Below, in pieces: positions 22,521-35,000 of a stretch of DNA of 64,000 bases. Below the pieces are notes generated by a model. It saw only the letters and a program-made list of their open reading frames with translations. It was not told the DNA's origin and ran no database searches. The number at the start of each line of letters is the position of its first letter. Position 1 is the stretch's first letter. Origin of the DNA: Paramecium primaurelia (taxonomy: Eukaryota; Ciliophora; Oligohymenophorea; Peniculida; Parameciidae). The translations under genes and the position numbers were made by a program. The stretch spans positions 917,222 through 981,221 of the forward strand of contig CAJJDM010000003.1 in the NCBI GenBank assembly GCA_905182975.1. Direction: 5' to 3'.

Positions 22521-24407
22521 ATGGATAAATTCGAGAAGCGTCTAAATCAAGTTAATATGATAACTCCAAAAAATACAATTAATTAGTAATCTACATTGAA
22601 ATAAATTGATCATACTAAAAGTTATGCCTCTCTTAATGAATTTAATAGAATTGGAGAATAATTTGATAGTGAAGTTGTTAATTTGAGATCTTAAGTTTAA
22701 ATTTTGGAAGGCAAATTGTAATTTTATGAAAGAGAATTCTAAATAAAAGTAATTGTTATTGCAAAATACATTCTAGTAATCTTCCTTAGAAAAGAGAATT
22801 CAATAATTGATATCTACATCTTCATAGCTCACTCAATAAAATACCTAATTAAAATTGTAATATTAAGCATTATTAAATGAATATTAAATTTAATAAGACA
22901 AGATAGCTCATTAAGATAAAGGACAAAAAGAATATGAAGAGAAAGTGAGATCTTAATTAGATAATTATAATAAATATCAATCAGAAAAAGAATAATTAAT
23001 ATAATATGCAAATAAATGTAGAGAAAGATCAAAATAAAGAAAATAAAAAGTTAAAGAATTAACTACAACAAATTCTTAATTAATTGAATAAATATAATAA
23101 CTTGAATAAGAATTAGAATAAGCAAATCATGAAAAGTAATAAATATATGAATAGTTATAATAATAAATCATGATATTAAATGAATAAAATGAAGATTGGT
23201 AAATGAAATATGAATAAATTGTTCAAAACTTTAAGAATCATCTTGCTGATTAAAATGAAAGTCAACATGAAGAATAATTGTTAGCTAATCATACTATACT
23301 TGATTAAAGAGAAGCTTAGACTGTTTAATAATAATTAGAAAATTATAGTATCTTATAAAAGGATTTAAATACACTTTTAAGTTAAATCAAAAATACAAGT
23401 GTTACTAATCCTTCATCTTTTGAAATGCAATAAGTTATTGAATTTGCAGAAATATTTAATAGAATGGCAGAAAAAATCTATGAATTACAATAAAAGAAAT
23501 CAATGTTTAAAGAATAACTTAAAGTAATATAATATATTATTTTATTAGGATCTATAATAAACGTAATTATAAAATTAAATGTTAACAAATAAATCTAATT
23601 AAAGTAATTAATGTTCTAATATGATTGATGATAAAACCAAAATGCTTTTTGAATAAAGAATATTAGAATTAGAAGAGTATAATATATATTTTATAATTTA
23701 GATATTATTAAAAAGAGAGATTACAAGATAAAAATAAACCTAATTTAAAAATAAAAAATTAAGATCGTAAATAAAAATAAATAATTTTGTTACTTACTTA
23801 ATTTTTGGAAGAATTTCTATAATAATAGAATCATCTAAAAACATTAAATTGTTAGATTAATGATATGCAATTTGAATATACTGATAAAAAATGTAATCGT
23901 TCTTTTAAAAAAGCTACATGGGCAATTATTGCTATTCATAGAATCAAAATAATTAAAAATTCATAATATTATTAATAAGTTTTATAATTCAATCATCTAA
24001 GAATTGATATGCCTATTATAAATTCATTAAATTAAATGCTTGAATTAGTAACTGGATAATAATAATTAATTGATACATTATAAAAATAAATGGAAAATAG
24101 AGGATCAGATGTATTTTAAGAATAAGATATTTAATCAATTGTTGATTAAGAATTAAGATAATAATTAAAGAGTGTATAAATGGAATTAGATATTAATAAT
24201 AAAAAGATGCTTGAATATAAATTATAATCTGAAAAATAAATTGATGAAAGAGATCGATTAATTAATGAATTAGAATAATAATTGAGAGATTATCCTAATG
24301 ATTATAATTAATAACTTCTTGAACATTTAGAAGAACAAAACAATAGAGTAAAAAGCATTGAAAATGAATTTAATGTTTTAAATGAACTTGTTAATTCATT
24401 AATCTGA
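22521..24407 (+). CDS. Coiled-coil protein with PACT-like motif
   Basis: 602 aa; introns 22749-22776 (28), 23524-23548 (25) and 23677-23701 (25 nt) give an exact multiple of three. Most of the protein is Gln/Glu/Lys-rich coiled coil. Near residues 425-445, flanked by coiled coil, lies SFKKATWAIIAIHRIKIIKN, which has the pattern of the PACT domain of pericentrin and AKAP450 (aromatic, basic, hydrophobic, IA, R, hydrophobic, K) that targets proteins to centrosomes and basal bodies. A basal-body role is inferred from this motif. Convergent with the next gene; only 31 bp separate the stops. Confidence 0.75.
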
Positions 24408-24438
24408 TATTAATATATATATATATTAACTATGATTA

Positions 24439-25482
24439 TCATCTCTTGTCTAAAGTACTTATCTTTTAAAATATACATTCTATATTTTGATGGACTCTTG
24501 TAACAATCTTACTCATTCTCTAAGTTAAAATATGGATTTATTATTAATAATTCAGATATTTCTGATTCTATTCAATAATTTCATTAATCACTTAAAATTT
24601 ATGTTCAATTTTCTTAATCTCAAATAAATATTTTCTCTTTGAAGCTGCTAATTAATATTTTAAAGATATTAATTTTTCTTCTAAATATAAACTTTCTCTT
24701 TAAGTTTACTATGGATCTAATGTTGATATGGATTCTCTTTATTATTCAAAATAATCCAATTCATATAACAATCTAAATGTATTTTCATTCTCATAATGAT
24801 CTAATTCCTCAATTATTGTCTCTTATTCTAATAGATTTATAACAAAAAGCTTATCATCTGGATTAACATTCATAGTCTGAATCTTTTAGGTGACTTTATT
24901 CTTCTTAGTATTATTCATAATATATTCAAGATCACATCTTAATCCATTAAGTTCCTGGTATTAGTTTATAAATAATTACTTTGTATATATTTTTATATTC
25001 CAATTGAACTTCACTTCTAAAATTATTCAATTCTTCAGTAACAAATTGTTCTAATCTTTAAATATCTTATGTATCTGAAAACATTCTAAATTGCTATTCA
25101 ACTCTTCCTTGACTCTTTTTCTATAAATCTTATAATTGATTTTCCAAATAATTCATCTTTAATGTTAAATCATTCAATTGTTTTTCATATGGCTTATTTT
25201 AGCTATTACATTTGAAATCACTGAAACTAGTGTTGGTTGATGTTTCTCTTGATTTGTCTCTTATCTTTTCTAATTCCTCTTGTTTTTTTAATAGTATTTT
25301 AATTTATTATTCTAGTTTTTAAACATGAGGGATTTCATTTACTATAGGCATTAAAGCATCATGTTACATACAAACTCTATTCAAATTACCTTAATTTAAT
25401 TAACATAATTACTTTCCAAAAGGTTTAATCTACTATCAATAGGTATATTTTCTTTTTATTTTATACTCTTTTTGTTAGACAT
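24439..25482 (-). CDS. Coiled-coil protein, unknown, N-terminal frame break
   Basis: About 339 aa with a 25-nt intron at 24955-24979. The main frame, from QLNQGNLNRVCMQHDALMP to the TGA at 24439-24441, is clean and mostly coiled coil. The ATG at 25482 (MSNKKSIKQKENIPIDS) is in a different frame; the shift lies near 25418-25440, with no fitting intron, and one missing base would repair it. If the short N-terminal exon is not used, the gene would start at the internal MQHDALMPIV. No family recognised. Confidence 0.6.
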
Positions 25483-25929
25483 AAAGTGTTGATCTTTTTA
25501 TTTTAAATATTTATATTCGTTAAAAACAATAAAACTTTATTTCTCATTTAATTAATTAATTTAGTTAGATAATCAACCTAAAATCTAATGAATCTTCAAA
25601 TTTAATTTATTAGAATTAATAAAAACAAAATAATAGAGTATTTTAAATAATAGTAAGATTCCAATAGTATTATATTGATATATTATAATAATATTATTTT
25701 AGTAAATGAGAATAGATTTTAGGAATATTTTTGTTTCTTAAAAATGAGTATAAATTAAACATTTAACTAATAATATATAAGTATAGAATTAATGATATAT
25801 ATAATGTTATTATAATAATATTCTTTAATTAATATTAATATGTATAAGAATATTATTTATTGATTAATTATATAAAAAATGAATTGAAAAGATATTAAAA
25901 AAATTACAAATTAGATAAAAAATAAAGAA
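25483..25929. other. Intergenic, 447 bp, nothing recognised
   Basis: AT-rich spacer between two minus-strand genes; no codon-biased frame or RNA gene seen. It should hold the promoter of the coiled-coil gene and the 3' end of the zinc-protein gene. Confidence 0.5.
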
Positions 25930-26512
25930 TCAATTGTCTGTTTTTGGTATGCTAGACTAGTTATTGAGTTCTGACTCATATTAATCTTAGTTTTCAACTC
26001 TTCTTTTTTTATTATATTGATTGATGTAGCAATTTTAACAAAGTCCACCTAAAAAAGATTGAGATGAAAATTACATGCATATAATTTTTTATGTGAACAT
26101 AACCAAGGCTATTTGTTTCTACCTAAACGATGATAACAATTGTTGCACATTCCTTTGGCATAATGTTCTTTGTCTGGATGTCCACAAGTATTAGTTTTTT
26201 TGCTTCTAAGAGATATTTAAACAACATACATTTTCTTATTAATAGTTTTAGGTTAGTCTTACTATTAAGGAAGTGTCTACATTTACAAACCCTGAGGTGT
26301 AGAATCAACAATATGTCGTTGTAATAGTTCCTATTACGTCATTTAATATATAGGAGGGAGAAGTGGGTCATTCTCTTCAACTTTAATCTGTGGATTAAGG
26401 AGATTAAGAGTAGTTTGTTGTCTATCAGCACTAAGATTGAAACGCATGACTAAAAATAAAAATACTGATTCTTACATTGCAAAGTTTGTAGAAGTGGATG
26501 AAAGAAATTCAT
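25930..26512 (-). CDS. Double CxH zinc-binding protein, 176 aa
   Basis: Introns 26450-26475 and 26049-26074 (26 nt each) give 177 codons exactly. The C-terminal half holds two tandem units of one pattern: CGHPDKEHYAKGMCNNCYHR and CSHKKLYACGLCQNCYINQ, that is C-x-H, a short spacer with YA, then C-x2-CY. The second cysteine set is completed only when the second intron is removed. The spacing suggests one zinc ion per unit. The N-terminal half is Gln-rich and probably disordered. Similar CxH...YAxGxCxxCY units occur in many eukaryotic proteins with unclear roles; DNA, RNA or protein binding is possible. Its start lies 45 bp from the kinesin start. Confidence 0.78.
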
Positions 26513-26557
26513 TTTTATATATTATTATTAATTAATATATTTTAAATTTTAACGATC

Positions 26558-29021
26558 ATGAATACCTCTTTTCCTAAGATGTCTACATCATCATTAAGTT
26601 AAACTACATCACAAACTAACTTTTATGATTCAAGTCCTATGTCATCATATTCAGCAAAGCAATTAACATCAAATGACAATTTTAAAGTAGTTGTTCGTGT
26701 AAGGCCACCTTTACAGAGAGAAGTAGTAGATGGACGTTTTATATCCACTGTTTAAGTGTCTCCTGATCATAAAAAAATCTGCTTATACGAATATTATAAC
26801 ATAGATTTAGTTGATCCTGAACATCTTGAAGAATACCTCAATAATCCTAATAGTTATACAATGCATACCTTCTCATTTGATTATGTGTACGATTAAGATA
26901 ACACATAAGAAGAAGTATATGATAATACAGCAAGACATGCAGTACTCTCTGCACTTCAAGGTTTTAACGCCACAATTATGGCATATGGTCAGACTGGAAC
27001 AGGAAAGACATTTACAATGGAAGGATTCAAATACAATTGTATAGACCCATAAAGAGGTATAATCCCAAGAGCAATTGAGGAAATCTTTAAACATATTTCA
27101 AATGGATCAAATGAATCTACAACCTTTATGGTGCGTGTGAGTTATCTCTAAATATATAATGAAGTTATAAGTGATTTATTAAGAAGTGATAGATAAAATT
27201 TGCATATACGAGAAGATAAGAAAAGAGGAGTATTTGTTGAAGGTTTATCTGAATGGGCTGTAAGAAATCCTTCAGAAATTTATTCCTTAATATAAAAAGG
27301 AGCTTAATCTAGAGCCACAGCCAGTACAAAGATGAATGATGTAAGTAGTAGATCACATGCTGTTTTTATAATAATAGTTGAATAGATGACAGAAATTGAT
27401 AATCATAAATCTATAAAAGTTGGAAAACTAAATTTAGTAGATTTAGCTGGAAGTGAAAGAGTAAGAGTTACTGGTGCTACAGGTAGAAGATTAGAAGAAT
27501 CTAAAAAAATCAATTAATCATTAAGTTGTTTAGGTAATGTTATTTCTGCATTAATTGAATAAAAAACACATATTCCTTATAGAGATTCAAAAATAACACG
27601 TCTTTTAGAAGATTCTTTAGGTGGTAATTGCAAAACTACAATGATGGGTATGATATCACCAGCTATTGATGCTTTTCTTGAAACTTTAAGTTCTGTTAAA
27701 TTTGCAAATAGAGCAAAGAATATTAAAAATAAAGCAACAATTAATGAAGATGTGGATCAAAAAGCACTTTTAAGAAAATATGAATGTGAATTATAAAGAT
27801 TAAGAAAGGAACTTTCAGAAAAGAATAAAACTATAATAGATTCTACAAAATTAAGTCAATTAGAAGAAGATAAGAAAAGAGCAGAATAGGATAAGAATGC
27901 TGCAATGGCTGCACTAGAAGCAAGGAGTAAATAGTTTTTTATTGAAAGAGAAGAGAAGAAAAAGTTAGAAGAAAAAATTAGATAAATTAATAGTTAAATG
28001 TTGATTGGTGGATGTAATATAGAAAATAGTCCATAATTTAGAAATGCTATAGAAGAATAATAGAAATTAATTAGAGCTTAATATGAAAAAAAGATAACAG
28101 AATTAGAAAAGGAAAGATCATAATTAGAAGAAGATAAAGTTTAAGTTGATAGATATAAATAATTAACTCTTAAATAAAGAGATATTATGATTGCATTAAC
28201 AACAAGATTAAATGAAAGAGATGAAACTATAGTGTAATTATAAGATGAACTTGATGCTTATGATAGAATTCATAGAGAAACAGAAACTATGTTAGATTAA
28301 AAAATATAAAGAGTTTAATAATTAGAAGAATATGTTAATTAAATGGGTGGTAATCTACCTAATGCTCAATAGATTTAATCAATAAGATAAAGTAAAATTA
28401 AAGATTGTGTTACACAAGATGGCCAAGAAACTTACAATATTACTAAAGAGAATTTATAGGATTATGAATCTTAGATTGAATAATTAACTTTAATTAATTA
28501 AGAGTAGGATTAAGAGATTTAAAAATTAAATAATCTATTATTGAATCATGAAAATTCAAATTTAATGGATTATGTAAAATGTATTTAATTATTCTTATTT
28601 TTTTTTAGCTTCTGTTGATAATATAATTGATGCATTGTCTCAACCAAATGATGGATTAAAATTGTAAAGTGTAGCTAAAGATTTAATTAGTCTCTAAAAG
28701 ATACTTTCAGGTGAATAATAATAATCAAGTCATGCTTTTTCAAACATTTAAAATATTGTTCATTCCAGAAAAGAATCTCCTATGCATACTAATCAATCCA
28801 AAAAATCTTTAAATAATTCATAAAATTATGATGATGATGAATAACCTCGTTAGTTAAATAACTTTTATACTTTTTCCAAGTATTTAAAAAAATATATATA
28901 TTCTAGTAAATCATAGACTTCATCAATGAAAAAACAAAAGGATCCTACACTTCCTAAACCACAAATTAATGTTTAAGACATCATTAAAATGAGAGAAGTA
29001 AAAAGAAACCTCTATTCTTGA
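26558..29021 (+). CDS. Kinesin with N-terminal motor
   Basis: 802 aa with introns 28581-28608 (28 nt) and 28880-28906 (27 nt). Motor signatures in order: FKVVVRVRPP, P-loop GQTGTGKT, switch I MNDVSSRSH, switch II NLVDLAGSE, and the closing GGNCKTTMMGMISPA plus FANRAKNIKN that leads to the neck. The motor is at the N terminus (about residues 45-400), so plus-end-directed movement on microtubules is expected. It is followed by coiled coil for dimerisation and a Ser/Gln-rich tail. The subfamily cannot be fixed by eye. The second intron is in-phase and TGA-free and might be retained. Confidence 0.9.
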
Positions 29022-29059
29022 TTTAATATATATATTATAAGATTAATATTAAATTAAAA

Positions 29060-32000
29060 ATGAGTAACGAGGAGTACATTATAGATAACTTAATTACAGA
29101 AGCTCGTTTTTTTATTGATCATAAGGATGATAATGAAACATTTTTAAGTTAGGGATAAGATTGTATTGATAAGATCAACTAAATACTAAAGAAAAATATT
29201 AGGTAATGATAATATGTAAATTAAACAGATCCTCTTTTTTAGATATTTCATAAGAAATTATCATAAAGTATTGTGAAGCTTGTCTTGTTGTTCCAGATAA
29301 AGAACACATAGCTCAATAATATATAGATCTTTATTTTTAACGCAACTCTTCTTAGGGACAGTTTTACATTAGAGCTTTATTCATTAAAGCTAGACTTATA
29401 TCCATGAATGGTCATGATAGATTATTAAAAGCAGAAGAAATGATCAAAAATTTAAAATTGTCATTAACATATGTATAATAAGGATTAGATATTATTTCTA
29501 AACCAGAAAATAAATAAAAATATGGATTTCTTATTTATAATGCTTCTATTTGTGTTTATAATATTATTAGACCCATGCTTAAACCATAATGGTAATTATC
29601 ATTTGTTGATATTTTGGATAAAATAGATAGAATGTTTGAAGAAGTAGATGAAGCAGATTATGATTGGAGATGTAGATTCACTTGGCTATTATTTTATTGT
29701 TTGTATGATGATAGAAAAGCAGATTCATTTAAATTATTAGATAAACTATGGGAAACAACAAAAAAGAAAGGAGATTGTGATTTTTAGAATTCACTATTAA
29801 GATTAAGAATACATATTGGTAAGGAATATAAATAAGCATTGGATTCAGCATTTAAGGAATCAGAATCTGCTCCATCAGAGAAAGCTTGGAAATCATTATT
29901 TATGCTTTAGAAAATGAGAAGTGGTTTGATTCCTGAAGCTTAAGTTGAAAAAGAATTAATAAATCTAATCAATTCTATTTCAAGTGCTGTATTACCTGGA
30001 AATGAAGTAGCAGCTACTAATAAGTTAGCACCAGTATTTTAAGAAAGATTGGCTGAATCAGGAAGAGTAGCATTACAATATAATTTAGTAAATATAGCAG
30101 ATTCAATTACTGCATTTTTGAGTAGAGTTAGATAACTACATTAAAAGGCCTACATTTTACATGAATATAATAAGGCAGAATTATTCATAAAGAAAGCAGG
30201 TCCATTAATTGATAATAAGACAGGAATGAGATTGAATTCTTTATAAATTAAAATGCAAGAAGTTGAAAGAAGAATAGAAGCATTAAAAACTATGGAGAAA
30301 GTTATGGTAACAAATAAAAAATTAAATGATCCTGATCTCATTTTTGAAGGAGCTGTATTAATTTGGAATATATCATTACCATTTTTAAATGCTTAATATA
30401 GAATTCATGTATATAAGGCATTTTCTATGGCTTGTTAACTATTAGAATAATTATAATGTGTAGATCATGCATTAAGAGTCAATTTCCATATTGAATTAGC
30501 AAAGAGTGATTTATAAGAGGATTTAGCTGTGAAAGCAGAATAACATATAAAAAAAGCATTACAATTAGATTATAGTGTACCATTAGGGAAAGTGCAATTT
30601 AAATATGATGAGGGTGAAGATTTAGGTTTATATTAAAGACCTTATGATAAATATCTAAGGAATTTAGAAGAAAAGATTAGATTAAAATTAAATATTTATT
30701 AAGAACCTAAAAATGATATTGAAAGAGTAATTACTTAATTAGAGAATGTATAAGCAGCTAAATCTGAAAATTTAAGAATAGATATTTTATAGAAATGTTT
30801 AGGAACTATTGTTAATTTGTAAGAATAGGAATATTGGTATGATACTAAATTAGATTTAGTTGAAGAAGAATAAAATAGAGAAAAAGTATTAAAAAAATAA
30901 GAAAATTTATATTAATTTAAATAAAAGAAATTATTAGCAGCTGAAATTGCTAGATTAGCATTTGAATGGGAATTTAATGATTTAGCATTTAAAGCTTGTG
31001 AATTTGTATGTAATGATACTTGGGATGTAAAAAATGCATCTGAAATGATACTTGCTCAAGTAGAATGTTAATATAGAATGGCATAAATGATTATAGATAA
31101 TTTAATTAAAGATAATTTTGAAATACCTTTTGCTGATCCTATTAGAGTAGAAGAGAATGAAAATATAGAAGAATTAAGTTAAGAAAAAAAAGATTAAGTA
31201 TTATCTTTAAAAAGAAAAATGTGCTCTAATTTTGTTAAAGGGTTAAAATTAGCAGATTCTATCAAATAAACTTGGTTAGTATTTAATGGAGCTATATATA
31301 TTTGGAATAATTTTCTTACAATATTCCGTAATCCTATTAATGATAGCAAATTGTTACCAGAAATTACAAATTTATTGAAAGAATTCTTTGAAATAATGAA
31401 GAATTCTTTAAAAGAAATTGAAAAAAAATTAATAAATGATTATGATATTGATACAAAGATTTAAGTATTAGCTAATATAGGTTTAGTGTATGCAAGATTA
31501 ATGGAAGGGAAATCTTAATATGATGAAGTTATGAGAGTTTGTGAAGCTCTTCTTTTGACTCCTTTATCACCTCACACTCGTAAATTGATTAATTCAATTA
31601 AAGCAAGAGTGTCTGGAACAACTAAAACTAATGCTGCTAAACCTGGAACTTAATAAGATAAAAAAGGTACTAAATAACCATAATAATCATCATCTGATAG
31701 TGTTATTTTTGATGTTGTTTCATAATTAGAAATTATTTAAAATTCAACCAATAAAGCTTAAACATAAGATCTTATTAAAAAATGTTTTGAAACACTTGTT
31801 AGTTGGACAGCAAAAGAAAATGATGAAACTGAATTAGAATTACATGCTGAATTATGGGCTAGATTAGCAAGATTAGCATTAAATGAAGAAACTATTTTAA
31901 TGTATAAATATTCATTGAGATGTGTATAATACTCTTTATAATTATTAACAGCAGATTTATCAACTATTCCAGCTTCTCGTTTGAGATGGTATTCTTTGGC

Positions 32001-35000
32001 TGAATATATATATAGTGAAAATCTATTAAGAATGCTTAATTCAGAAACATAAGAAACTGAATCTTAAGAATCATTGTTATTTTCAAGTTTATTTCATGCA
32101 ATTGAAGCTGCAAATAAAGGATTAAAGGCAGGTATTAATAGTTTAGTTTTGGATGCATCAAAATAAGTTTGGAATTTGTGTGCTAGATTAGAAGAGAGTG
32201 CATAAAATAGAAAGCATTTAATTAAACCAGTATATTCATGTTTAAATTACTTAAAAGAATGTAAAGAAAAAAGTGAACCTGATTTAGTATTACTATTAGC
32301 ATAATTATTATTTAAAAGTGCATTAGAAAATGAAGATTATAAATTAGGTGAAATGGCAGCAGATATGGTATTTGAATTAGTACCTAAGAATATGTCAAAA
32401 CCTATATGGGAAGCTAAAATNTTAAAATTAGCAGATTCTATCAAATAAACTTGGTTAGTATTTAATGGAGCTATATATATTTGGAATAATTTTCTTACAA
32501 TATTCCGTAATCCTATTAATGATAGCAAATTGTTACCAGAAATTACAAATTTATTGAAAGAATTCTTTGAAATAATGAAGAATTCTTTAAAAGAAATTGA
32601 AAAAAAATTAATAAATGATTATGATATTGATACAAAGATTTAAGTATTAGCTAATATAGGTTTAGTGTATGCAAGATTAATGGAAGGGAAATCTTAATAT
32701 GATGAAGTTATGAGAGTTTGCGAAGCTCTTCTTTTGACTCCTTTATCACCTCACACTCGTAAATTGATTAATTCAATTAAAGCAAGAGTGTCTGGAACAA
32801 CTAAAACTAATGCTGCTAAACCTGGAACTTAATAAGATAAAAAAGGTACTAAATAACCATAATAATCATCATCTGATAGTGTTATTTTTGATGTTGTTTC
32901 ATAATTAGAAATTATTTAAAATTCAACAAATAAAGCTCAAACATAAGATCTTATTAAAAAATGTTTTGAAACACTTGTTAGTTGGACAGCAAAAGAAAAT
33001 GATGAAACTGAATTAGAATTACATGCTGAATTATGGGCTAGATTAGCAAGATTAGCATTAAATGAAGAATCTATTTTAATGTATAAATATTCATTGAGAT
33101 GTGTATAATACTCTTTATAATTATTAACAGCAGATTTATCAACTATTCCTGCTTCTCGTTTGAGATGGTATTCTTTGGCTGAATATATATATAGTGAAAA
33201 TTTATTAAGAATGCTTAATTCAGAAACATAAGAAACTGAATCTTAAGAATCTTTGTTATTTTCAAGTTTATTTCATGCAATTGAAGCTGCAAATAAAGGA
33301 TTAAAGGCAGGTATTAATATTTTAGTTTTGGATGCATCAAAATAAGTTTGGAATTTGTGTGCAAGATTAGAAGAGAGTGCATAAAATAGAAAACATTTAA
33401 TTAAACCAGTATATTCATGTTTAAATTACTTAAAAGAATGTAAAGAAAAAAGTGAACCTGATTTAGTATTACTATTAGCATAATTATTATTTAAAAGTGC
33501 TTTAGAAAATGAAGATTATAAATTAGGTGAAATGGCAGCAGATATGGTATTTGAATTAGTACCTAAGAATATGTCAAAACCAATTTGGGAAGCTAAAATG
33601 ATTTTTATGAGTAAATAAGGTAAAAATGAATTATAAGCTATTGTAAATATGAAAGAAGCAGATTCATCATTATAAGCTAAAGTTTGGATTAGATTAGCAA
33701 GAGTATCAAATAATCTTTATAAATAATATACAGCATATAATAAAGCTATTGAATTGTTAAAGAAAGATTCTTCTGTTGAAATAGTTGAAGTATTAATAGA
33801 ATTTTCAGAATGGTTATTAAGAAATGGAAATGAAAAACAATTGGTTATAGAGAATTTAATGTAAGCTGCAGATACATTAATAGAAATTGAAATGGAAGAA
33901 GATGAAGAAGAAGAAGAAGGAGATGAAGAATAGAATTCATCAACTATTTTTAGTAGAAGTACAAGAGGTAAAAAGTCTACAGTTTCTAAATAATCAAAAC
34001 AAAAATCTAAAATGACTAAAAAAACTACTAAGAATACTGTTAAGTAAAATAAAAGCAAAGAATAAAAGTCATAAATATCTGGATAGAAATCAAGTAATTA
34101 AAGATTTTCAAGAGCAGCAAATGTTAGAACTACAACAATTAAAAGTAATAAATAAAAATCAAAAATATTCAGACCAAGAGAAGAGGAAGCTAATCCTAAT
34201 AGATTGAATTGTGCTCATTATGAAAGATTAATGAGAATTCATATTATGTTAGCTATGATTTCAGATACAATGGAATAATCTATTTAATATGCAATAGATG
34301 CTAAAGTATTCTTAATTAAAATTATTGAAATTTCTTTTTAAACTATGAATGAATTTGAAGAGAATGCTGCCAAATACACTAATATTATAGATGAAAAAAC
34401 AAGTAAACAACAATAATAATAACCAAAACCTTAATAATAAGATGATTTCTCACCTAGATATCTTCTACCAAATTGTATCTAAGATTGGATTAAATTGTAA
34501 TTCAGTAAAGAATTCTTAGAAAGAGTAAAAAGTTATGAGGATTTTAATTTTATGGGTAAATACTTATTTGATAAGGCTTAATTAACATATACTTATATAA
34601 ACAATCTTATTAGTATCTTTGAAAAATATGGACTATAAATTCATAATGTTCCAATTTTTGTATTCTAGAAATTTTTTGTTAAAGAAATATTAAATAATTC
34701 TTATTTAGATAAATTAATTGATGTTAGATTTAGTAAATGTTTACATTAAGTAGGATTTCATAATGAAGCTGATGGAATGTATTAATAATCTAATATTGTT
34801 AAATTTAAATTGACTGATCAAGAAAAAAAATAATTACTTGCAAAAACAGAATCTAGTGTTTTATAGTAAAATAGATCCAGACCAACAGATATTATGGAAT
34901 AAAATCTTCCTTAGGCTAATGTTATTAGTGAAATCTTTGTCTATACAATTTTAACTGATTTAGGGAATGAATTATTTTATCAAGGGGAAATATATAGAGC

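Noticed and set aside
33717..34058. Minus-strand open frame with a serine run
   Set aside because: It is the complement of the acidic GAA/GAT-rich insert of CFAP46.
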